64,000 nucleotides of DNA from Dimorphilus gyrociliatus. Its lineage: Eukaryota; Annelida; Polychaeta; Dinophilidae. The notes under the pieces were generated by a model that ran no database searches, was not told the DNA's origin, and worked only from the letters and a program-made list of their open reading frames with translations. Positions 1-12,255 of the stretch are shown here, one piece after another. The position numbers and the translations under genes were made by a program. The stretch covers positions 992,001 to 1,056,000 of the forward strand of contig CAJFCJ010000025.1 of assembly GCA_904063045.1 (NCBI GenBank), given 5' to 3'. Every line of letters starts with the position of its first letter. Position 1 is the first letter of the stretch.

Positions 1-800
1 TGTTCGAACAGAAATATACATTCCTCCCAATCAATGAGTATATTCTTATAACTTCTATCATCTTTTATAAAGTAATTAAAAAACAAAGAAAGACAGGAGA
101 GACAAATAAAAGGAAGAGAAGTAAAGAGAATAAAACTATTCTGTTATTATTGAGCTGATGATACTTATTATTATTACTATTATTGCTGTTATTATTACCA
201 ATGATGCACAAGGGTTTTTGACTTGGATTACTACTTAATAAGCGTTCGTTATCCGTTCTTTTTAGAATTACATGCTACTTTGAAGATAATAATGGTTTTA
301 TATTAACGAAAGTATGCCATGACGATACGTAATATATACGAAGGATTTACGTGACCTACTTTCACGCCTTACTTCTTTTCCCCAAGATTTTCATCCTCTT
401 TCCTATTTGTGCTTAATCTTTTGTCAAGTAAATTTCTCAAATCGTCACCCAAAGAAACTTTACGTTTTGACTATTCATTTATAGTTTTCTATTATTTATA
501 GAATATATTTCTTTCCATTACATAAATTACTTAATTCTCCCGATTCATTTCATAATAGCTAGTAACAACATGTGATTCATTCCTTCTTCAAATACCAATA
601 TAGTATAAAAAAAAAGATTCTAATGATTAATTATTTCGTTTTCCGAATGACCTAATTGCTGTTTCAATTCTAACGTCCGCTCTTTTCTGTACAAGATTAT
701 CGTATGCGTGAGAGACAGACTCGTGAGAAAGCTTCTGGATATATATTGTACATTATAGCAAAACATACATACATCTATAGATAGATACATAAATATACAG

Positions 801-804
<4 letters not shown>

Positions 805-839
<35 letters not shown>
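805..839. repeat. (CA)n microsatellite
   Basis: About 35 bp of uninterrupted CA dinucleotide repeat, seen directly. Confidence 0.95.
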
Positions 840-841
<2 letters not shown>

Positions 842-923
842 GGCAGATAGTGACAAGAAAAGAGTGACGGAGAGACGCAAATAGACAGATAGACAGACAG
901 CAAAGCAGACATACAAAGAGACC

Positions 924-926
<3 letters not shown>

Positions 927-954
<28 letters not shown>
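927..954. repeat. (GA)n microsatellite
   Basis: About 28 bp of GA dinucleotide repeat, 90 bp downstream of the (CA)n tract. Confidence 0.95.
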
Positions 955-965
<11 letters not shown>

Positions 966-2462
966 GCTGTAGAGAGGTAGACTGTGACGCCAAACTGTTC
1001 GATAAAACCAACTTTGTATCCATCTATTTTGTTACTTTTATAGACAAATATTAAACCATCCATCCTGATTAGATTTTGGCTAAAAATTCCAAATTTCCAC
1101 CTCGCTTACTTTTACAACAGTAGCCAAATGCACTTTGTATATCGTTTAGAAGACTGAAATTGCCTTAAAACGAGGACATATTATTTATTCTTATATCGTC
1201 TCCAGCCTATTTCTGATCATTCAACGCGTCAAAAAGAGATCTATACGTACATATAAGCACACGTATAGATTTGTCTAACAGCGTTTATTTATTTGTATGT
1301 ATACTTCTGGTAACATTAATAATCACGTTACGTATTATTGGGTTATAGCTTTCAAAGGACACAGATGCTGTATAGTAGGTTGTAGTGATAAAACTGCCCT
1401 CTGTTGTCAAAATACAGAAACTTTTTACAAATTATGTTACGTCTTTTTCTCATTTATACAAGTTGTTTGACGACGAAAGAGAAGGAAAGAGAAAGAATAC
1501 TAAGGAATAGAAAATGATAAAAGTCATTTTTTATGAACAAGTTATTACAAGATAAAAACTTTATTAATATTAATACATTAAAGTATGAAAAGGGAAAAGA
1601 CTATCACTCTACTATTGTGCTATTGTACCATTTACTGTGTATAACATCATTTCATATGATATGCTATATGTTTAATTATGATAATAAGAAAAGTACTTTC
1701 TATCCTTTTACAAGTAGAAAATGTATTTATAGATATGCAAAAGGAATTTTTAACTATTTCCTTTTCATAAATATTCAATAGTTGGTACGTTAATAACGTA
1801 TCTTACAGTTATTTTAATCTTTACTTATATTTTCATATAGACGCCTTTGATGGTCATAGTATCTCTTGTCTATTTTCTCTCTTTTACAACATGCGCTCTA
1901 CCTATATCTTCTATGTAAAAAAAGGAAATATCCATAAAGATTTGTTTATCTTCGTATACACGAATGCAAACACACATTACAGTATATATTTATAGTTAGG
2001 TTCATACTCTTTAAATATGGCTCATAAATTTATTAGATGTTTATTACAAGTATTAAATATAGACAGTTCACCTCTAGGAGTTTTAAATGAACGAAAATGG
2101 AGCGGAAGGTCAAGCATTAGTTTGCAGAAAGATCACTTACCATACATAAAGATTAATATTTTTCGTTAAATGTCAACTTGCACGCTTGATTATATAACGT
2201 AATAATATTTAAATACTAACAATTACATTCTACCATTAGGGTTAATTAAGAAAAACGGAGATTATTTCTTAATTTTCGATATGCTAGCAGCTCTTTAGTC
2301 AAAGAGACTGTTGAAGTCGAATATTAAAAATCTACCAGTTTCTACACAAAACTTAACATTTAACTCGCACAGTCGTGTGCATAGGAAATGTAACTATGAA
2401 GAAATAAGATATTTCCAAGGCTTTCTGTAATGATGCAGACAGGAATAGGCTGAGAAATCGAG

Positions 2463-2466
<4 letters not shown>

Positions 2467-2497
<31 letters not shown>
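2467..2497. repeat. (GA)n microsatellite
   Basis: About 30 bp of GA dinucleotide repeat, seen directly. Confidence 0.95.
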
Positions 2498-2498
<1 letters not shown>

Positions 2499-3587
2499 AG
2501 GAGGAGGAAAGGCAAGAAAATTACCTTTTTCAGATTATTACGGGCCTTCTGGCATTCTCATTAAATGTTTAATATTTTGAGATTGGAAAAAATCGCTATA
2601 AAAAGAAAAAAGTAAGTATTACTTGCTACGGGACAAGATTGTAAATAAAAGTTAGAAGAGAGAATGACATTCTAAGATATGTCCAAAATACACATAGAAA
2701 ATGCCATTAATGATTTTTCTTATATGTATAAATAGTGCAGTTTATGTATACATTTATACGAGTAAAAACAAAATTATATATGCGCCATTGCTTTGTTCCG
2801 GAATTAAATATCGAGTCTAAACGATTGAAAACGACTAACAACGACATCGATCAAGTAGAAAAGGGAAACAAGTAAAGACAAATAATAATTCAAGACTTAA
2901 ACTAATGAAATATTAAATTAGATAGGCAAAATTACCAAAGTTAGCTGTATCTAATTAGTATTAATGCTCTAATTAGTGTTTGCATCTCCCTGTCTCTGTC
3001 TTTCTCACTTTCATTCTCACTCCTTCTGCCCAAGACTCGAAAATATTATTATTATACTACTGTATATATATATATATATATATTAGTATTATGTATACTG
3101 CATATTCAGTATATGCAGAACAGGGTTATACAGAATATATTGCATTGTCACACTGCAAGATCGTTTTAAAACACCTTTAAAGAGATAACACTATGAATAC
3201 AAAATGTATACATATCGTCTTTTATACCCGATTAACAATAATATCGATGACAGTTTCTTCACATGCTGTTTCCATGACTATCACCTAAATTGATCTTATC
3301 AAGCAAAAAAAAAACTCTATACACTATTCCAAGTCGGAAATCGCGTTATTGATTATCTCATGATAAGGTTAACTTAACCATGATACTCGTTCAACTATTT
3401 TGTACACAAAACTAAAAAATTACTGTAATTACTATTAGCACTTTCCAATTTTTAATTGGCTAATTATTAATGATCTTAACACGCTTTATTACCACTGGTA
3501 TCCCCTGATTCTTCGACCAGCCTCCCACCCATGAATTATCCCCCTTTATGTTCCTGTCTCTCTGTTTCTCTGTTTCACTTTCTCTTT

Positions 3588-3606
3588 CTCTCTCTCTCTC
3601 TCTCTC
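3588..3606. repeat. (CT)n tract
   Basis: Short pure CT run about 115 bp upstream of the exon-like sequence at 3721. Confidence 0.85.
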
Positions 3607-3720
3607 GATATTTGTACAATATTGCTATAATACCCCATACGTATTTTTTTCCTTGTATTTACCGTACTATTTTTGCCAGTCCTGTCTCTCTTACACCTAG
3701 CTTCTCTATTACATGGACAG

Positions 3721-3891
3721 GTATCCTTTAACATAATTAATATTTGTAAAGCAGCTGGTTTAGAAAGCATTCAGAGGAATGTAATAAAAGGCAACTTAAC
3801 GACACCTTGGAGTGATTATAAATTAAAACCGACAAATTTACAAAACGCTTTAATAGATATGCAACAAGTTTTAAACGAGATTCGTTCCTAA
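3721..3891 (+). CDS. Possible 3' terminal exon of an unidentified gene
   Basis: After a plausible acceptor (ACAG|GT at 3720/3721) a 56-codon frame runs to a TAA stop at 3889-3891. The residues look protein-like, unlike the repeat-derived frames around it: a mixed helical C-terminus containing CKAAGLESIQRN, then TPWSDYKLKPTNLQ, ending in an amphipathic stretch LIDMQQVLNEIRS. I do not recognise the family and cannot identify upstream exons, so the gene's extent is unknown. It could be the last exon of a gene with long introns in 1-3.7 kb, or a chance open frame. Confidence 0.35.
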   Translation, partial: VSFNIINICKAAGLESIQRNVIKGNLTTPWSDYKLKPTNLQNALIDMQQVLNEIRS

Positions 3892-4162
3892 TGTCACTCT
3901 TTACGTTTACTTTTTCTTTACAGTTATTTCGCTTTAATTACATTTGCAGATCACTTAAAATTTTCTCGCCGGCCCTCCGGATATAGTTAATACTTAAAGA
4001 TTTTCTTGATTTATTAAGACTCTTTTAAGCGAAGGAATCCACTAGGCATCCAAAAAAACATGATGATTTAACAGAAATTTTCCCTTTAAGAATTCAATAA
4101 TCTATGAATTTTTTCTAATTATTTACAATAAGTTAAGGATTTCACTGTAAGAAGAAGGTTAA

Positions 4163-4167
<5 letters not shown>

Positions 4168-4196
<29 letters not shown>

Positions 4197-4217
4197 TATA
4201 TATATATATATATATAT
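4168..4217. repeat. (TA)n tracts
   Basis: Two TA runs separated by a short ACAG interruption. Confidence 0.9.
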
Positions 4218-5292
4218 TTTTATGTAAATGTCAATTGATTTTTTCCAACTACATCTTGCTAACAGATCCAACAGCATTTTTACAGTTTTCCCACTATATT
4301 GCTGTGCCGCCAAAAGAACAAAGAGACCTTTGAAAAGTCATTTATACGGCACGACATTTTCATGACCGAGTAATAGAAGTAGACTTTTACCATAATGTCT
4401 GTGCCTTCAACCATACATAAAAAAGGCCTATGTTTACCCTTAATTTAGTCATTTGTGTTAATACATACATATATATATAAATTTCTATATATACATCTGT
4501 ACAGAGGTGACGCCTTATACAACTGTTAAAGTCTTTGAAACTACATAACATGTGTAATCAGTAGATCAACGTAGACTTCCACTTCTAAATATACATCTAT
4601 AGATGTATTTATCTACTATATACGTAAGATTCATCAATAAGTACATATACTGGATTTATGTATAAATATATACATAACCTACAAGGCATATTTAAGAGAA
4701 AGACTGGTTATAGAAATGAAAATAGTTTGAACCGGCATCCCCCACTATCATCATCTAAAGAAATTAATAAAACAACCCCTATAGATTATTTTATAAATGA
4801 AAGAAAACTGAAATGAAAATGAAAAAGCCCAGACTGCAATCAATAGTTATAATGCATTAAATAAATCGGTTGGAACCATCGAGCATAGATGAAAAGAAGG
4901 GAATATCATATTGACCCTAATTTCTACTATGTAAACATAATAATCAGATTTATTAAAAAAAAATAAATAAAATAAAAATAAAGGAGCTTCCAATTACAAT
5001 ATCCTAAAAGCTCCAACAGATTTATATAGGCTTTAAATTGAAGGTTAAGGATTATGTTAAAGCTTGAAACGCTTAATTGTATATCTTAAGGCCTGGCTTC
5101 CTTCACTTTAAAGATTACGTTTAAACCAACTTTCTTCATCTCTGGGATTTTGATTAGAAAATTAATTATAGGTAGTTTCGGAAATTAAGACAACAAATAA
5201 AGAATTTACAACGCTGAATAAATAGACTTAATTTCACTACAACATTTTTCTATTATTCATAAAGAATTAAGAAACCATTTAAATAGAATTTT

Positions 5293-5314
5293 ATATATAT
5301 ATATATATATATAT
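5293..5314. repeat. (TA)n tract
   Basis: Pure TA run followed by several imperfect TA/ACTGTA tracts up to about 5530. Confidence 0.9.
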
Positions 5315-8300
5315 ACTGTATATATATTAGTATATTTATACATTTAAATACATATATAATGGGAATAATAAGTGAGAGCAAAAGAAAAAAAGACATATAG
5401 ATAGATTAAGTGGTAATTAAATAAAAGTCCAAGGTCAGTGAACTATATATATATATATATATATGTATTAGGATATATTACATATACAGCATACTGTATA
5501 TATATATATATACTGTATATTAATATATTATACATATACAGCAAAGTTATGTTGTAATTTAATGGAAAACCCTACGTTTCTTTCATTTTTTTGTTGCCAG
5601 AGATTTACTAGATCCCTCTAAAAAATCCCATTCTCTCATTAAAAGATTTATGTTTCCAAATGTGTTTTCTCCAATTGCATATGCTCTCATTCTTTACGTC
5701 ATTCTTCAAGCTCTCTCTCTCTCTCTCTCTCTGCCTTTTCTCTTTTCTCTCTTTTATATAGCCAGCCATCATTTATTGTTTTATCTCTTACAAATTTTTA
5801 CTATCAGCTATAAATTTACCCATCTAAACAAAATATATTGGCATGGACATAAAGAAAACAACTGCTCATTAATTGTTCAGTCAACCCTAGAGAAGGTTTA
5901 TAATTTGAGGCTCTGCCATATTTTCCTCTATAAATGTCTACATCAAACACTTTTAATTAGACGTAATGGACTTGAAGGAAATTGTGAAGAGAATCAATCA
6001 AAAGTATACTCTGTACAGTGGAAATATTAGCAGAAATAAAAGTTCATTTATTATTGTTGTTTGTTCTCAAGGAAATCTTTATCCAAACGAAATACGGAGC
6101 TGTCATTCGAGTTTCTTTAGAAATATTAAATTACGAATAAGAAGGCATTGCCAGGCATTCCCGCCTCTTTTTATAAACATAGCGTGTGGAAAGGCTTAAC
6201 AAGAGAGAAAGAGGGAAAGAGGTAGAGAGAGCGAGAGAGAGAGAGAGAGAAGGGGAAGGGGGATAGAAGAGGAAAGAGTGCGAAGGAGAAAGGTATTGTG
6301 AGAAGCTGAAGTGTGAGAAAAAGACCCTACTTTAATTAGTAATAGAGAAAGAGAGAGAGAGAGGATAAATTAGTAGTAGAGATAGCAAATATTTCCTGCC
6401 TATGATACTATTATTGCGTTATCCGCAGGATTATATTAAGAAGATCTTTATAAATTCTATACGTTTTACCATATGAAATACTTTTACGAAGGGGTTATAC
6501 GAATCATTCTCTCTCTAATCGACAAACTAAAAAAAAATGAAAAGGCCAAACAATACGCCAAAGCCATAAAATATTGAGTAGACTAATTTTTGCATAGCTA
6601 ATTTGTTATTCATGGCCTTGTGTGCCTTGAATACAGACACACTGTTTCATTATTATTTAAGTATATTAATAAGTATACGCAAAAGCTCATCTTTATCTTT
6701 AAAAAACTTTCTCTTTATCTTTTTGTTCTCTGTACTTGTTCCCTTTCGTTTCGTCTATTCAGTTCTTTATTCTAATGCCTTTAATTCATTCTTTAATTTT
6801 TTTTTCTCTGTCACTCTTTTAGCTTATTACCTTAATCATTTTCGCTCTTTTTCATCTAATTTTCTTCCTTTTTCATCAGAGTTTTATTTACTTTTTTTAT
6901 CGACTTGAACAACGTCAATATTTACAAAAAGTCAACAGTTAAAGTTAATTGGATTTTAGCTCGATTGAACGCTTTTCCGACTCTTTTTTTTTTTTTCTTT
7001 TTTTTTCCTTCAACATTTGTTTTCTTTCTCTCGATTGGCCCATTGTTTAAGATGAAGTAGGTGGCTTAGGCTATTGAATAGACAGATGGCTAGAGTGGTA
7101 AAAAAAAAAGTGGCTAAAAAAAAAGTAAAGAAAACAACCGAAAGACGTGTAACTAAGTAAAAAGCGAGGAAATGAAATTAGGGGAATTTTCGAATATATC
7201 GATCTCTAACAACAGAATAACTTCCATAGATCCTGCCAAATCTACAAACCAATTTCCGTTCTCACTAGAAATAAAACTTGATTCTCGTGGACGTGAAGAG
7301 CCCCATAACGACGTGGTACAAAGGCGTTACTTTTCTCTTATTTTCCCAACTGTTCAATTATAACAATATAAGTTGTTTAGCATGAAAAACTTCTACTGAG
7401 TGGTTTTTCCGACTTTTTCATCTTTCTTAACGAAATATTTCAGTTGGTTAAAAACTAAAATGACGGCCGCTAAACTTGAAACCTGAATATTTACTAAGCA
7501 AGCAAACGTTTGAGGCGAAAAATGAATTATTTGCAGTCTACTCCATCCGCCTACTACTGTTTGTATAATGGATTTTAGTCGAATTGGACAATCTGCGTAA
7601 TTTGTTTATTAAATTATAGACATTTTACCGGGAAGAAAGGAAATGCTCGTAAAAGACGTAATTTATAGAGTGAGAAAATTGACGTAATTCCTACCGTACA
7701 TTTATTATCCAACACTTGAAGTATCCGAATAGAAAAAGAGACATAAAGAAAGAGAATAAAATATGACAAAATAAGCCTAAACAAACATTAAAATTTGTCA
7801 ACAGAAACAGAAAAAAAACACGTCGTCAACAGAAAGATTTTCTGTCATTTGCACCAGCCCCAAGCTTTATTATATAAACATTACAAACTGCATAAGATAC
7901 TGTTTATATACAACAATAATAAGTCATAACGATATAATAGCACTCATAAAACAGTTGTATACTTTCGCATTTATTCAGGATTATATACAGAATTCTGTAT
8001 AGAGAAGAGAAAAATATTCCTCCTTCTCTTTACTCCGGGGAACAGTCATTACAATAGACAAAAAAATCATAAGCAATTAACGACTATAGCCGTATAAGAA
8101 AGCCTTAAAAAGTCCTAAAAACGAAAAAATAGCTTTGTCAACTTTATATCAATCGATAGTTTATTCTTGGTTTTTACTCTAAATAACAAAGTCAGTTGTA
8201 TATCTTAGCATGGTCAGTAAATAGACGATGCATCTCGATTGTCTTTAAAAGACGTTGCAAGCAATTAAATAAACGGAACCATCAGGATTCGGCTGCAGTC

Positions 8301-8425
8301 TGCTGAGGATTATGGAGCAGGATAAAAAATCTATAAATAATGGTGCGAGACTACAAAAACGAGAGTAATTCTATGTCGAAATCTTAGCAGATCTCATATA
8401 GAACATTGACTGCCAAAAAAGAAAT

Positions 8426-8428
<3 letters not shown>

Positions 8429-8472
<44 letters not shown>
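8429..8472. repeat. (GA)n microsatellite
   Basis: About 44 bp of GA repeat, the longest GA run in the first 20 kb. Confidence 0.95.
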
Positions 8473-10436
8473 CTGAAGGGGAGAAAAGAACAAGAGAAGA
8501 GGTGAACAGGGTGAAAGTAGGAAAAAAATGGTGGAGACAGAAAGACATAGAGGAAAGAGAGAGAGAGATGATTACATAAGTAACCTGCGAAATATATAAA
8601 ATACATATAGTATAGATCATTATTATTATTGATTGATCAAGTTGCAAGAGTTGGTGAATAGTACTAAAAATCAAATGCTTAATTATCGCCTATTTGAGGT
8701 TCATTCAAAGGAATCTTTTGAAAATTTTCTTTTATTTTATTTTATTTCATATTCAAATCTAATTTGTTTTTACAGCCGTTTCTTTTTTAACCTCTTCGAC
8801 GCTTTCACTTCTCTCCTACCCACCATTCCACCATCTCCACATCTCCCCTTCTTCTTCTTCTCTTTTCCTCTTTTCCCAAAACTCATTCTTATTAGCCGCC
8901 TTGTGATCAAAGAGCAAGCTTATAAATCAAAAGTCCACTATGCTCTTATAATCTCTATTCCAACTGTCCAAGCATGCGTAATATTTCATAATAAGCTATA
9001 AACAGTACTTACTTCTTTCATATACTTTCTTATTTTGCCTATTACATATTGGAAATATAAAGAGTCTTTATAAGCATACAATTTTATAGTATGCGTACTT
9101 AGCACGTGCAAGATTGTACATGCTGTATATCTATGCGTGTAATACATTATACAGTATAATCATCCAACGCCATTTATATTCATTTATTGAGAAATTTATT
9201 GAAATATCTAGGCACGCTCTTTGCAGAATTTAAGAGCGCGCACTCTTAAATTTATGAATATGACTAAATACATTACAGTATATACAGTATAAAACGATAT
9301 ATCGTATATTCTTTATAATATATATAGAATAAATTCTATTATACTCGGTATGTAAGTTATATAATTCAAGTGTTAATTATTTAAAAGCTTCCCTTGTCGT
9401 TTGATGAATGTTTCCAGCTAATTAGAAAGTTGCATGCCAGCAAGAATGAAATTAATTCCAACTTATACATTTGATTTATTAACAAGTTTTCATATTTTTC
9501 TTTCGTTTTTGTTAAACCCTCTGTCGTAAGTTGGAAAATATCCATCTTTAGTTTCTTCGTCTTTCTCTTCTTCTTATCGTTTATTAATATCATTATTATT
9601 ATTTCTTATTCATTATCTTTTAATCTTTATGCTCAAAATCTCTCTAAGTAACGAGATTAAGAAGACTTTTTAAAATAATTACTAGTCAAACAATAAAGAA
9701 AAAGATAAAGGAAATAAGAAAAAAATAAAAAGAAACATAGCATTAAAGAGGGGAACGAAGGGAAAGAATGTAGGATAAGAAAGATGACGACGATGATTAG
9801 AATAATATAGTTGGATTTTCTCAATATGAAAAGAGAATATCAATCGAAAAAAATGATGTAAAAGAGGGCATTTGATGTGAAACTTTGAGTCTGAATTTGA
9901 TGTATGATTTTACGCCTTCTAGATCTTAGGCAAAGTTCTTTTCCAGTATGTGGGCAGCAATTTTTTTCAATAGGCCTATATCTTTATCAATTTTTGTTGT
10001 CGGATTGCCAATCGATCCTATATATATATATATTTATATATATTTGGTTGGGGCGTAAAGGATAGAATAAAGAAAATAAGTGGAAGGGAGAATAAAAAGG
10101 ACAATAACTGGATTACGAGCAGTTGGAAATGGATTGTTCTTTATGTTAAAAAGAAAAGAAAATATCCTTTTTTATAGCTACTTTCTTTTATTCAAAAAAA
10201 ACTAATGAAAGAATCGAAACAATGAAAACTATAAAGGAAAAATGTGTGACAGAGGGAGCTAATCAGAATCGTTACGGATGCTTGATGAAGCGGTTAATGT
10301 TTATTAGAGTGTTAACTTAACCCTTTATCTACAAATTAGTTTTCTTTTTCTAATAGGCTAAGCTAAAAAGTTATTATCTACTATTGAAGAATAAGGAGTA
10401 AAGAAATGGTGTAAAGCAACCAGCAGGAATAAAAAG

Positions 10437-10446
<10 letters not shown>

Positions 10447-10489
<43 letters not shown>

Positions 10490-10501
10490 GTGTGTGTGTG
10501 T
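10447..10501. repeat. Compound (GA)n-(GT)n microsatellite
   Basis: A GA run of about 33 bp, a short interruption, then a GT run of about 14 bp. Confidence 0.93.
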
Positions 10502-12156
10502 GGGTGAATGAATAAAAAACAAAAAAAGAGGAAAAGAAGAGAAAAAACCTTTGATAAGAGTGTTTTCTTTTTAAGTAGGGAAAGAAGAAAAATATTAAGT
10601 AAATTAATAAACAATTGGTTTCTTTTTCAAGATAGTTTCGTGCCAGTTAGCAATCCGTCTTAGTCGGCCACAAAACAAATGACATATATGGCGTCCTATA
10701 ATACATTGAATAGGGTAAGGAAGTAAACAAATTGGCGTCTATTTCCTCAATTTGCTATAATTAATACTAAAAGCAGTTAGGTTATTTGCTTAGGATTTCG
10801 CGTGTGCAAACTATTCAAGTATTAATGAATGACGTGAACATATTTCCATATATAGAAGGTAGCGCTATTGTCCGATTGTGTGTCTACGAGAAATTATTAC
10901 AAAGAGATATTTTGTTAAAAGTGATGATATTAAGAAATTTCTTTATGCTTCGTTTGCCTCTTCGAATAATGAAATACTAAATGGAAAGTGACGCTTCAGT
11001 TGGGCGTCTCTTTTACGGTCAAGTGATTAGTTTCAGGTCTGCGAAGGGATAGAACGATATTTACTATTGTAGGTCTGATTTCACCTATTAACCGCTAAGT
11101 TCATCGGTTGATGGATGTAGTTTGCCGGTCTGACCAGGCGTTTTTTATCCCTTTCATCCAGCGGTATGACGAATAACCTATTAAATTATAGACTTCCGTT
11201 CAGAGTAGACAGCTTTTTAGATGAGCTAAACGCTCTTACAGCGTATCTTGTTTCTGTAAAATCCTCTAATCTTTTGCTATTTCAGCTGCAAACCAAATCA
11301 AATTACTGATTAGTAAATAAAAAAGCTATCAAGTCGGACGAATTTTATAATTGTATTAGTTTGGTTTTCTCTCTCGCCTAAAACACGTAGAGAGGAAGGC
11401 AAGGAGGAATGGAGAGAGAGAGAAAGTCAGACAGAGACAGAAACAAAGGAAGAGGGGGAGTAAAAGAGACAGAGAGCGATGTAGACTGTAAATTATTAAT
11501 ACATACAGTCCAGCATAGTATACGTTATACAGTATATATTTAGCATATTAGATAAGGCAATATATATGGAATATAGCTGTATATTTATGATTATTTCGAT
11601 TAATGTCTAAGCCATCATTGTAATTGTACTTTTTAAAAATAATATAAATACTGTACCACACTTGCAAAATGCATTTACTATATTTACTATACGTAGACGA
11701 TTTTCTTTGAGAGAAGCCCAAAAACGATTTCTGCTCTCGACCTTTTTTTTTCTATTCCGTCATTAGTTCAACGATAAACGGCACTCGTTCGTTTTTGTGT
11801 TCATTGTCAATCTACGCCTAGAGTGTTCTATTTAGACAGTTGTCGAAAAGTCATAGGACCACTTGTAATTTTCTTCACCTAATCGACGAATGATTAAAGA
11901 GCCTTTTTCTAAGTGGACAATTACGAACAAGGCTATTATAATTGAGCCTACTTTTCGACCAACTTTATGAATAATCATCCAATCTCTAATATAAGAATTT
12001 AATGCTCCATCGCCATTACTATCATTATCAACTCAAACCAAAAGGCTTCAGTCTTTTAAGTTATTAGTTACAAACGCCTATAAATGCTCATTATCCTATA
12101 TTTAAATGAGCCATCTAAAAGCACGAACAAGAAATATAAAATGTCCCTTGTTACAG

Positions 12157-12217
12157 GTTCGCCGACTCGACGTGACTATAAAAAGCTTGCAAGAGCAACT
12201 AAGAGCAGCAAAAAGCT
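12157..12217 (+). CDS. Isolated internal exon, coiled-coil-like
   Basis: A 61-bp segment is bounded by a strong acceptor (CTTGTTACAG, ending at 12156) and a perfect donor (GTAAGT at 12218). Read in phase 0 it encodes about 20 residues, VRRLDVTIKSLQEQLRAAKS, with hydrophobic residues at heptad spacing and many K/R/E/Q, typical of a coiled coil. Base composition is clearly richer in GC than the flanks. The neighbouring exons of this gene were not identified, so its product is unknown. It may belong to a gene with multi-kilobase introns spanning part of 1-17 kb. Confidence 0.45.
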
Positions 12218-12218
12218 G

Positions 12219-12255
<37 letters not shown>

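Larger units (their letters stand above)
1..3720. other. Non-coding, microsatellite-rich stretch
   Basis: I see no convincing exon here. Short open frames on both strands consist mainly of translated simple repeats such as (CA)n and (GA)n, or are low-complexity AT-rich sequence. The stretch probably consists of introns or intergenic DNA upstream of the exon-like sequence at 3721. No tRNA-like B-box or other RNA gene signal was recognised. Confidence 0.6.
3892..12156. other. Long stretch with no recognised gene
   Basis: Mostly AT-rich sequence with TA, GA and CT microsatellites. A few short frames look mildly protein-like (7172-7363 and a possible 18-codon first exon starting at ATG 10981), but none has conserved motifs or well-placed splice sites on both sides. 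I list none as a gene. The stretch is compatible with long introns of a gene that includes the exon at 12157, or with intergenic DNA. Confidence 0.5.

Noticed and set aside
620-1063. Minus-strand reading frame of 147 codons
   Set aside because: It is a translation of the (CA)n and (GA)n microsatellites (runs of Leu-Ser and Val-Cys) and has no protein-like content.
8384-8674. Minus-strand hydrophobic frame
   Set aside because: Mostly the (GA)n repeat at 8429-8472 read as Ser-Leu; flanks are low-complexity.
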